Origin: Acheta domesticus
Taxonomy: Eukaryota > Arthropoda > Insecta > Orthoptera > Gryllidae
NCBI GenBank assembly: GCA_031308135.1
Contig: JAHLJT010009419.1
Span: 183,536,856-183,600,855, forward strand
Direction of reading: 5' to 3'
Length of the DNA: 64,000 bases
This document shows positions 1 through 10,800 of this stretch, one piece after another. The translations under genes and the position numbers were made by a program. The notes below the pieces were generated by a model, which was given only the letters and a program-made list of their open reading frames with translations, was not told where the DNA came from and did not search any database. Positions within the stretch are counted from its first letter, which is position 1. The number at the start of each line of letters is the position of its first letter.

Positions 1-589
1 AATTACGTTCTACATTTTGTCCGGAATCGACATAGAAATATTTACACTATCTTAATTCTTATGAATAAAAAAGAGAAAAAGAAATGATGGTCGCATAGAC
101 TATCTACTGTTTCTGCCCCTTTAATTTGTCGGAGGAAAAGCAGAAAAAGACAGAACTTCACTGTATATGTATTCACTGCATACTTGCAATACGTCAACAT
201 GGTTTATAATCGCTATTTTAAAGTTTAATTATTGTCGTAAATTTATTGCAAACTTCCAACGTGCAACACAGTGACACACCTGTTCTGAAACATCAACAGG
301 CCACATCCCTGTACTCAAACATTTTATATTGTAACACCTAAATTGCAATCTACATTTTGTTCAAAGGTTAGTAGAAAAATTGTCAACTTTTCTTAGTACA
401 GTAAATGAAGTATATTTACAAAAAATGTATGCAATAAAGAAAAATTTCACTAATGCAAAAATTGTGGGCTAATTTATCATTCGGCCACCAAAAAAGCAAA
501 ACAAAATTAAATAATTGTTTGCCTTAGAGTTTGGTTGGGTGACGTCGAATTACTTCTCCTAGACGCTGTAGCAAGTTGACTCTTGATGC
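1..589. other. Intergenic AT-rich sequence, nothing recognised
   Basis: No coding segment with family resemblance, RNA gene or repeat boundary could be supported here. The sequence is AT-rich and has only short chance open frames. Confidence 0.6.
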
Positions 590-1005
590 ACTCAGGCAAA
601 GGTGGCTCAGGGCATCAACTGATGTCCCTGCAGTGCCTCTCACCGGGAGGTCCTAGGGTTCGAGTCCGGACGGTGGTAGGATTTTCCACTACCTACGTAG
701 CTAGGTCAAAACAACACCAGGCGAATGCTGAAGCGGTACCCTAACAAACGGACCACGGACCGCGCGCGATCTTTCCTTCCTCTTCCTTGTCCTATGCTCC
801 TCCCTTACACACTCTTACACTAACATGCACTACACTACCACACATGACGGGAGACCGGTCGGGAGCTTACAGCTTGTCCCGGCTGGGGCGGTGCCCCGCT
901 GGTGGGAGATACCTTGTTGAGGGGAAATGCCCGCAAGCTGGCGTAGGTGGGCGCCGGATCTCGCCATCCAGCAGGGGAAGATCATCACCACCTTCACTTT
1001 AAATG
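590..1005 (+). repeat. tRNA-derived SINE-like repeat, copy 1 (3'-truncated)
   Basis: This begins with a tRNA-like head. An A-box-like segment starts with GGTGGCTCAGGGCATCAA near 600, and a B box GGTTCGAGTCC lies near 657. The body matches the copies at 51741-52287 and 62930-63466, sharing a CGCGCGCGATCTT segment followed by CTTCCTCTTCCTTGTCC, a GGGAGACCGGTCGGGAGC segment and a GGTGGGAGATACC segment. This copy stops at GATCATCACC, short of the 3' end of the other copies (GCGCCCGGAAACA), and runs directly into another dispersed repeat. SINE identity is inferred from the internal promoter boxes and copy number. Confidence 0.7.
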
Positions 1006-1310
1006 AAGCCCCTGGGACATTTTCACAACTTTAAAAAAAATGGCTCCATCTTTTTTTTTATGAAATGTTATTGGATTGAACGACGTTTAAGAAAATGGCG
1101 CAACTCTCATATTGTTTGAAAACCCTGATTTTTCGAAAATTGAAAAACTTCACATTTTTTTGGCGTCTTCCTACAACCATAATTGTGAAAAAACTATTTT
1201 TTCGTATGAAATGTGTTCATCAAAAACATCTTCAAATAATGACAAGTTGAATTTTTGAAAATCGGCAAACAAAAGTCGCCTTGTCCTAATTTTTTGCGCT
1301 TCGTGAACGT
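1006..1310 (+). repeat. Dispersed AT-rich repeat (gene-free 'ATGAAGCCCC' family), copy A
   Basis: This starts with AAATGAAGCCCCTGGGACAT and continues through a TTTTTTTGGCGTCTTCCTAC block and a CATCAAAAACATCTTC block. The same succession occurs near 12.58-13.2 kb, 22.77-23.42 kb and 26.16-27.36 kb. No protein is encoded. Family membership is by direct reading; the element class is unknown. Confidence 0.65.
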
Positions 1311-4032
1311 AAAATGAATAGTGTTGCTAGGCCGTTGGATGCTAAGTAAGTGTATCGTTACTTATCTTTATATCATATTGATATTATTTCATTTTAAATT
1401 GTGTCCTTTAATTGCATTAGGTGTGAAAATGAATATACTATTTCGCTTCGCTAATAAAATATGGGAAGGAACAGCAATGTATGTAAAAACCGAGTAATTT
1501 TATGAATATAAAATATTATAGATAATGATTATATTTTTGTGTCCATTTTAATTTTTTGCTAGCAGTAACAAGAATGCTAATTGGCAAAACGTGTATCCCA
1601 TACGAATTAGCGATCATTGTTGCTTTTGTAACCCATTGTTGTAACGCCACACTGATAACAGAAGGCCATAATGATGATAAATCTATTTCCTTTCGTTCGC
1701 GTTAATATAAACTAATACTTTTAGAATACTTTTAGTAGAATTTTACAAAACCAGTGTTTAATAATTACTATTGTATATTTTCGATCTATTTGCATGTCTT
1801 GCCAACGCTATCAGTATCGTATTATTTATTAACTTTTAATTATTTTACTTTCTCGCATACTGCTTACGCAGAATATTGTAAGGCTAAAAACCTCATCAGA
1901 TATGTTCGTGAATACACTACATACCTCATACAATGAATTCAATGCCAGAAATATATTTTCATTTAAAGTTTTGAATAAAAAATCTATTGCTTGAAACTAT
2001 TTAATTTTCGCACCAAGTGTTTTCTACATAAAATGATTTCAAATGAGTTTTACAAAACATAACGACAGATGTGTTAATTCGGAGGTAAATTGTGGTATAA
2101 ATAGTATTACATAACCATTACTAAAGGCAAGAAAGTACGAGGTGTTTCAGCACAATTAGTTTTGACTTTCTAGAATTTATGAAGAAGACATACACTATAT
2201 AAAATCGAATGACGGTCAAATATGAAATTGTATGATTGTATATGATTATAATGTGACTGCCCCTGTATTTTATTTTTGAACTTGTTTCTTCATAAGCCTT
2301 TTACAGGTGTTCAAACGCACGCATATTCTAAAGTTCATCTGGTGCCTTTGAAGATATAATACATTTAATTTATCACACAAATCTAGTATGGTGACGAAAA
2401 GGAAGTTTAGGAAATACATAATTTCAAGTGCGTTGCTGTCTTCTCGATTAGTGAATTGTGGAGAATTGTACATTATGCTTCCGAAGAAAACAACTTGATT
2501 GATTAGCATTGCATTAAAACAATCACTGTCCTTTCGTATTAAATTTTAATAACATTATTAGTGGTGCTACGCCATCTACTAATATTTCTTTTGTCTTTTC
2601 AGTTTGTGTTGTTTTCAGATATTTTTGTGACAATGTTGTTCTGCTTTGATCTTTTTTGGGAGAATATCTTAGTTGAGGTCAATCACACTAATCTTTCCTT
2701 TTTCAAATTTTAATATCGACCAAGGAAAGCATTTTACCACCAGTCGTACCAACAAAGTGAATATTAATTGATGTGCGTATGTGTATTAGAGGTTAAAAGT
2801 GTCATAAGCATTTTAATACCATTATTTTTCATTTATTAGGTACAATATGGTGTTTGGGTTGAAAAACACGTTCTTTGTAATTGAATTTTACGAAACAGCT
2901 TTGCATTGGACCAATTCGTGTTTGAAACTATCCCGAACTTCGTAACTGGTACACTGACACAACACCTGTAAAGCGTTTAACTGCTGGAGTAATTAGTGAG
3001 CATTTGCCTTTATGCCAAGTACAATATGTTTCTATTGTGAGCTGATTGTTTCAGAGAAGCTTACTTGAACTTTACAATAATAATGGCACGGCACATGTTA
3101 AGAAAAATAAAATATTTTATTCTAATATATGCCTCGCTTATTCCTTAGTAAAGTCTCTTCGGTAACTTTTGCTTTTGATAATGAGAACATAAGGATTGCC
3201 GATTAACCGCTTAATAGAAGCTGATAAATCTCGAATAGTTTTCTTACGTGTCTTCTTTAATTAAAAATGGCCACAACATTTAAACATTGAGAAGTGGCAG
3301 TAAGCAAGACTTGTCTGAAACTTACTTTCTTCTCCTGCTGAGGTAAATTGTGGTAACCTCAGGTCGCTCTTCAACATTTTATCCTCCTGCCCTACCAATA
3401 TTTATTTTGCGCGAACTGGCATTGTACTTCCCTCCTACCATACCGATCAAATGCAATGATTTGTATTTGATAAATATTTGTACTAGATTTGTATTTGGTA
3501 AATGTCATTCTTGTTGTTTTTAAAAAAAGTTAGAGGTGTATTCTCAGAGAAAGTAAATCATTTAACTCGAAAACTTCACGTGTATTTGTATAGTTTGTAA
3601 ACTTTTATGGTTTTTAACCATTGTTGAAAATCTAACTAATCAATGTAAAAAATTGAACTTGTCATGCATTTTTTTGAAGATTTTCAAATTTTAGTTGAAA
3701 CGCCTTCTTTAAGACTAGGATTTTGAAACGCGTCAGTTTATAGTTTCTCAAGTTTAGCTTTCAGGGGATGATCTCCGAAAGTAGTGTGGGACTGAAGTGA
3801 TGAGGCTATCATGATATTCAGTATTGACAAAATGTAATGAGTCGAGTGCCGCATTGCGGCAGTCTTTTTTCTCCCTCCCTCGAAAGACACGTTTCTTCGT
3901 ACCGCCGTAAGCAGGGCTTGGAACTCCGAACACCCCTGTCATGAAAAATCCTCATCCCCTCTCCTCGCCAGATAACGTTTGCTTTCGCTTTCGTATTTTG
4001 TCTTCCAACAGCCCAATCATCCACAATGTGTC
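1311..4032. other. Intergenic AT-rich sequence upstream of the SPRY/SOCS-box gene
   Basis: This is mostly unique-looking AT-rich DNA. Open frames here are short, have biased AT-rich composition and show no recognisable domain. I see no RNA gene or clear repeat boundary until the hAT-type MITE at 4033. Confidence 0.55.
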
Positions 4033-4505
4033 CACTGCCGGCGCTACCTATAGGCAAACTAGGCGACCGCCTAGGGCGCAAATTTGGTACATTAATTAAA
4101 CAATTCTGGTGATGACTGAATTAATGGTAACTGAATTAATCAAACAATTCTCGAAACAAAAAGCGCGTAAAGTTGAATTTTAATGTTTCATTGAAAGTTT
4201 TGTAAAATCGGTTGTCTTACACTTATTACGATTGCTTTTATACTTCTAAATATCATTTGTCTTATATTTGTGGTACACCTAAATATGTAATTTAAAATAA
4301 TTTGTTTATTTATATATATAAAATCATATTTTACTTTAAAAATATTTCTAAATATTATATTTTATTATTAGTAGTATTATATTATTAGTAGTATTATATT
4401 ATTAGTAGTATTATATTATTAGTAGTATTATATTATTAGTAGTATTATATTATTAGTAGTATTATATTATTAGTAGTATTATATTATTAGTAGTATTATA
4501 TTATT

Positions 4506-4559
<54 letters not shown>

Positions 4560-4592
4560 GGGGGGACGCAAAATAACCTAGCGCCGGTCCTG
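4033..4592. mobile_element. hAT-type MITE upstream of the gustavus-like gene
   Basis: The left end reads CACTGCCGGCGCTACC and the right end, reverse-complemented, reads CAGGACCGGCGCTAGG, giving imperfect terminal inverted repeats. Flanks are AATGTGTC (4025-4032) and AATGTGTG (4593-4600), a 7/8 match to an 8-bp target duplication typical of hAT elements. There is no transposase inside. The right half is a 17-bp tandem array followed by an ATT run. Its right edge lies about 20 bp from a TATA-like motif. Confidence 0.65.
4364..4559. repeat. 17-bp tandem array followed by (ATT)n microsatellite
   Basis: About eight copies of the 17-bp unit ATTATTAGTAGTATTAT run from about 4364 to 4505 and grade into a pure ATT trinucleotide run ending before the GGGGGG at 4559. 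The array lies inside the MITE at 4033-4592. It is expected to be length-polymorphic. Confidence 0.85.
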
Positions 4593-4612
4593 AATGTGTG
4601 ACGGTTTGCAGG

Positions 4613-4645
4613 TATAAGAGCCGTGCTGTAAACACCCAGTGCCAG
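4613..4645 (+). promoter_or_regulatory. Candidate core promoter (TATA-like box) of the gustavus-like gene
   Basis: TATAAGAG at 4613-4620 sits at the boundary between AT-rich DNA and a GC-rich 5' exon. Transcription starting about 30 bp downstream, near 4643, would make ATG 4889 or 4895 the first available start codons, because no ATG occurs between 4621 and 4888. An alternative reading is that TTTGCAG at 4605-4611 is a splice acceptor for this exon. There is no expression evidence. Confidence 0.35.
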
Positions 4646-4670
4646 CGAGTGTCCCGCTTCGCCCCCTCCG

Positions 4671-4780
4671 CGCCGGCCGCCGCCGCCGCCGCTGCCGCCG
4701 CCGCTGCCGCCGCCCCCGCCGCCGCTGCTGCCGCCGCCGCCGCCGCCGCTGCTGCCGCCGCCGCTGCCGCCGCCGCCGCG
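4671..4780. repeat. (GCC)n trinucleotide-rich tract in the first exon
   Basis: This is a dense CCG/GCC/GCT repeat. In the frame of the downstream SPRY/SOCS-box gene it reads as polyalanine, and the opposite strand also reads as alanine, so open frames over it are compositional. It lies just upstream of the GQK start and is probably 5' UTR, unless the exon is translated further upstream. Confidence 0.85.
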
Positions 4781-4894
4781 TCCAGCCTGGAGCTTCGCGA
4801 GTTACGCCGCCACAATTACAAAGCTGCCGTGCTGCCCAACAAATCTGCGTCCTATCTGGAACACCGGCGCACGAGGAGCAGCCGGGGCATGAAC

Positions 4895-7800
4895 ATGGGG
4901 CAGAAGATATCTGGTACGGAAAGCTCTCGCTGTCACTACGGGGTGTACGCTGCGCTGATTAAACCCGAATTTGTTCTTGGAAAATTATTTTCACAGTGAC
5001 CCTCTCTTGGGCAGGGAGCTTTATAGTAGAAAGGTGCAAGTGTCAAAAGGCGAGTGTAGAGATTATTGGACTTTCTTCTTGGGTGATGATCCAACTGACA
5101 TAAATTATCTGACTGACATAAAAAGCCAACACCAGAAAATTATTTAATTCTATGGAGGCGTCAGATTTCTTTCCATTGGGATGGAGTTCTTTTTTGACAT
5201 ATTGCACTTTTGTATTTTAAAGTGGACACATCAAAGTTTCACCTAGCAGTTTTTAACCTTTGAAATTTGTAAATACTGAAAGCGAACTTTTTTAGTAATT
5301 TTTGTAGCAAAAGCTCTATTTCACTATAAAGGTCTATTCATATGGTTGCCCTTCTTCCACATCACATTCTTCCATAACCTTTCTTTTATCCCTTCTCTGA
5401 TAATACTGTCACCCAACTTTAAATTACTTTCACAAAAGGCAGAATTCAAAAGCTGTGGGGCAAGAATAAGAAAATACAATTATTTGTCTGGGAAAGAGAT
5501 GCCTAAGTCTGCACTTGAAATTCAATAAAATTTTCTAAAAGATCATTCAATTGTGCTAATTGCTTTGAGATTAATTAAAATTTATCATACTAAGAGATTT
5601 TACATAATCAATGGAGAAAAAATGAAAATAAAATATTCTTAAGTAGGTTCATTTGTAAAATCACAATGTATGCACTTACTCTCAATTTTCCTGATTCATT
5701 TCTAGTGTATGTATTCAAAATGAAGCCAAACTTTAAAATTAAAATTATTATCTATTTCATAATTTTATGACAAATCAAATTCTCTCAAAGCTGCTAACAG
5801 CAATACTGTTTTACATACCAAAATAAACGGGACACTATTTTTCTACTTATCTAGTTTCTGTGTAGTGTTTTTCAAAGATCATTTCCTGAAATAACAAGAA
5901 AAAAAATGTGAAATTTATTAGACAAATTAATTAACAGTAATTGCTTCCTATACAATGTGTAACCGTCAACACAATGTATGTCCTACAAGAAAGAGAAAAT
6001 TTTTATGAAAATTTGAATTGAAGTATCAATTGTAGAAAACTTAACTTGCATTGTATTATGCAAATAGTTGCATTGTCTCAGGCTTAACATAGACTTCAAC
6101 AAAGGCTATAACCAAATTTGTTTTTGTGTGTGCATGTGTGTATGGGTGTGTGTGTGCATGTGTGAAAGAGAGATAGAGAAAGAGAGAAGTTTTAATGTAC
6201 GGGAGATCAGACTAATCTAATAGTAATGAAAACGAGTAATTTGTATTATGAACAATGACAGTAAATTTTCTTCCCACAACAATTTACTAATATTTGATGT
6301 AATTAAACGAAATTCAGGATTAGAAAACACTATTTAATTTTTTTTAGCAAGTACTGATCAAAGTCTTTCATGAAGGGAGATCTGACCCACCCTCTCTGTA
6401 TATGTCCGTGCTTAGATACTTGAAGATAGTAAAGGGGAACAGATTTTTCACTGATTCTAGATTCACTAATATCTTATTATTTTGTAGATTTTTCTTATTT
6501 ATTTTGTCTGTTGCTTCTGTATTTAATCATTTAAAATTCAAATTATTTGAAATTTTTTTAGTTATTACTCTAAATAATTTGTCTGGAAATATATGTTTCA
6601 ATCTACATAGTTGTCATAACCAAAATTTAACAATTGTTGAAACAAAATCTACTACTTTCTACTATGTTATCTTTGATCTTGCTCTAGGTGGTGTTAAGAC
6701 TGTCAATCGTGAAAGCCCGCAGCCCTACAAACCTGTGATCCCGAGAGAGCTGGCACAAGACTTCGCTCGTCCTGCTCGACTAGACATTTTGCTGGATATG
6801 CCTCCAGCAACTCGTGAATGCCAGATGAAACATGCCTGGAACTCAGAAGACCGGTCTCTTAATATATTTGTAAAGGTATATTTTATATTTACTCTGAGAT
6901 TTTGAAGAAAGCTCTTTAATTTGATGTTTCTTTTTGCAGGGAATTTTTTTGAACAAACTGTTAATTTTAAATCATTACATTTTAAATTATTAATTAAATT
7001 ATTCTTTAACAAATTCATGTAGCTATTGTTTTTATAATGTAATAAAACATTTAAGTGAAATTCTAACTCATTAAGATTTTATCTCTGTAATTTTATTAAA
7101 ATGTTGGCTGAATTTATCTAGCGTAACACTCTGTTTGTGCATTTAAAATATTTATTTACTTGTTAGACCATTGCCAGTTGGGTTTTTACCACCTTTCATG
7201 GTACTTTTTTATGTTTTATATTAATGCTACCTTTTAATGGTTCTAATGTCTCATAATTGTTGGAAAGGTTTCCCAGAAACTTCTTTATGAAATGTTGAAC
7301 AGGAATTTAACTGCAATAAGGCTAATGAGTTTCTCATTTTCTTGCATTTGGAGATTGAAAATTATGCTTTTTTCCTTTATTATCTTCAGAAATGATAAAT
7401 TAATTTGGTACATCTTTTTAATCCATGTTTGAGTATTGTAATTACTTTGTTCTTTCTTACTTATGTGCTGAATTCCCTGTAAGAAATTATTTTCTTGTTC
7501 TATTTACATATAATGTTGCTTGAGAGATGAACTTTTATATTACCTTTAAAAATTTGTATAAAAATGCTAATGTTCTTATCTCTTCTGTTATGAAGGAGGA
7601 TGACAAATTGACATTCCACAGACATCCTGTGGCTCAGAGCACAGACTGTATCCGAGGGAAAGTAGGTCTCACCAAGGGCTTACATGTGTGGGAGGTTTAT
7701 TGGTCCACTAGGCAACGTGGCACTCATGCTGTTGTTGGTGTTGCAACACAAGATGCACCTCTACATTCTGTTGGCTACCAGGTGAGAATTCTTCTTTCTT

Positions 7801-10800
7801 GGACATTGCAGTATAAAGTGGATTGTAAATTTGTTTTAAATTGGTATATTCATTAATAAAACAAAACTATAGATTTCAAAATATTTTGAATCAAGATATC
7901 TTGAAATCTACCAAGTTGTGATCCATTTATCTTGATCCAAGATTTCAAGATATCTTGGATCAAGATAAATGAAGAGACTTAGATTTTAAGTATATCTTGG
8001 ATATCAAAATGCTTGTATGTATGAAATATATCAAGTTCAGTGCACTGCAAATTTTAACTTCCCTTTGACAGTTTTTTTTTGCCTGTTACTAATTACCCTC
8101 AAGCACAAAGTTCTGAAGATTGTGGTAATGTGCCTGCTGTAGCTTTTTGATATGAGTTTTCATTACCTACCATGTTTTACTGTAGACATTATAACCTGTC
8201 AAGTCTGAATATTTTTGAAATTTGATGTCAATTTCTTCAATTTCAATTCTTAAATAATGTAATGCAACCAGATAGGAAAAAGGAAAAGATTTGCCTTATG
8301 ACTAGCCAAAAAGATAGGCTGTTTTCTGGAAGAAAACTGGATAAAATCCTACTTTACTCTGTGAAACAATTCAACCCTCACTTATAATAAAAATTTGGAA
8401 AGAACAAATCGCATTAGTGATGGTGATGAATTGCACATTCAGCTGAGTGTGGAAGAACTAAATTCAGCAATAAGAAAAATAATTCAAAAAGCCTCTGGAC
8501 AAGTGAAGTTAATATAGCTCATAAAATGTGGAAGAATGAAACTGAAAGAAACCCTATTAAAATTCAATGAAGTATGGCAAGAGGGAAAAAAAATACTAAT
8601 TAAATGGTAGGAGATTTATGTTAAGAATTTTCACAAAAAGGTTTGAGGAAAACCTCTGACAATTACAGGGAAGTCGTATTGTTGGCAACATCAGTATATA
8701 AAAGCAAGCATGGAGAGAATCAGGCTCAATGAAGGAAGTGAGAATTTCATGCGAGAAGAGCAAAGTGGGTTTTGAAAGAGCACAAACACTACAGATTCCA
8801 TCTTTACTCTATGAATGTTAATAGACATAAGAAGAAAAAGAAATCTACCAACTTCTGTAATATTTCTTGATTACAAGCCAGCTTATGACAAAGAAAATTG
8901 ACAATAATAAGGATAAAGAGAAAGGAAGAAATTCCCCAATCAGTTTTTCAATGCAATCCAAACGTTATACAAGAATTCAAGGATAAAAATGTGGTTTAAC
9001 AGATGTGAGAAAGGCATCGGCAATAAACAGTGGTCATAGACACAGATGTGAGCATTATATGAAGTTTCATGTCTCACAATATGCAGTAATCTTGCAATTT
9101 TGTTAAAATATTTAATTTTCAGTAGTTTTATACAAGAGTGTTCTATTTGTATACAAGAGTATACTTTTTGGAAAACTGTTTAGTTTAATTTGGCAGCAAT
9201 TTTTGATGCTACAGGCAACTAGTTTTAAAGATTTTCTTTTTTGGAAGCTTTTTTATGCCATTTTAAGTTGCATGTTTGCAGGTCTAGACAAAATAATCTT
9301 TGAGAATATTATTAATTTTACCTTTGTTTGCATCCATATTACACTCCTTATGCCCTTTCACTTTCTCCCATTCATTCTTACTATTCATTCTTACACTTGG
9401 TGGTGATTATATTAATTACTATATTTTTATTAGTGTTGTATATGCTAGTCAAACTAATTGTTTTACGCAGAAATATTTCCCATTTGTTATTTTATTATCA
9501 TTTCATAATGCTCATTAATCTCCTTTTCTTTCCACAGAGCTTGGTTGGCAGCAATGACCAATCATGGGGTTGGGATCTAGGCAGGAATAAATTGTACCAT
9601 GACTCCAGAAACAATGTTGGAGTTACGTATCCTGCTCTTCTAAAGCCAGATGAAACTTTTATAGTACCAGATAAATTCCTTGGTAAGTTAATGTTTTGTA
9701 TTGTTTTTTACTGTGAAATTAGATTCTTTCAGATAACAATTACATGAAAGTATATTGTTTATATGAAAACTTTCAAAAGTGAAAAGACTGGGCTGTGTGG
9801 TTGCAAGAGTTGACAATGACAACATTATATATCATGTTTATTTTATATGAAAGCCTGAAGTGTGAGTAATACACCTTCAGGAATTGTTGTGATTGTAAAG
9901 TTCAGAAGAATCATGAGAATGACGTTAGGAATGGTCATGTAAGAAAATACATCTGGAAAAAGGTGTGCTAATACAAATAACTACCGATGAATACTCTTCT
10001 CCAGAAAAGTTTTCTTTCAAAGCTAGGGAGATAGCAGAATTAATTTGATACGCACCTTGGACAATTGAGTGTCTGTGGAACAGGGGAATAGAAAAGAAGA
10101 AAGAAGAAACAACTACAAGTTTCTATGTCATCCTTGTGTATTCCTTTGTGCTAATTTAACAGTTAAAAAGACTAATGGCTGTCATTTATTTCAAATGTAT
10201 GGCCAGAAGCATTTCAGATCAAATGTAACATACAGTAACATACAAAGCTCAGGGAAATTGGAAACAAAGGATTTTATTCTTGAAAGAAAAGTGTTACAGG
10301 AAAACAGTAATTTTGTGAGAAAAAGATCTTGGATTAAAGACAAGAATACATTACTTATGTCAGCATTGTGAACAAAGATGCCTGGAGCCATTTGGTATTA
10401 AAGAAATCATCACCATCACATCCATAGAGAGATCTGCTCACCAAGGTGACAAAGACTACAAGGGAAACACTTCATGGACAAAAGTTGAGAGAGAGTGATG
10501 TAATGCTAGGCTGGTGACAGACTTCTCTTTTGTGAGAAGTAGTTATCATAATAATGATGATGGTAAAATTGGGTGTGGTTTCGATGATGTAACGGTTAGT
10601 GTATCGGGCTGTTATATCGACATTCTCCATTTCAAAGCTGTGGATTTTTAAGAGCGAAAAAACCCTTTGTGTACCTTCCTTTGGAGGAGAAGTAAAGCTG
10701 GCTGACCATGTAGTATATTTACTGCATGTGAAAGATCCTCAAGCATAAAAGAAGCCTCTGAGGCAATTTCACTTGTTTTGTCGCCTGAGTAATACCTTCT

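Noticed and set aside
600..670. Functional tRNA gene suggested by A-box and B-box motifs
   Set aside because: The same head recurs with a 400-bp body at two other places, and no cloverleaf with an acceptor stem was apparent, so a tRNA-derived SINE fits better.
4364..4559. CRISPR-like array
   Set aside because: The 17-bp units are directly contiguous with no unique spacers, and the genome is eukaryotic.
4555..4815. Minus-strand open frame rich in alanine
   Set aside because: It is the complement of the (GCC)n tract, which also reads as alanine in this frame, and shows no other protein-like feature.
9203..9535. Overlapping hydrophobic open frames before exon 4 of the gustavus-like gene
   Set aside because: They lie in an intron, are T-rich in composition and end in the polypyrimidine tract before the splice acceptor at 9537.
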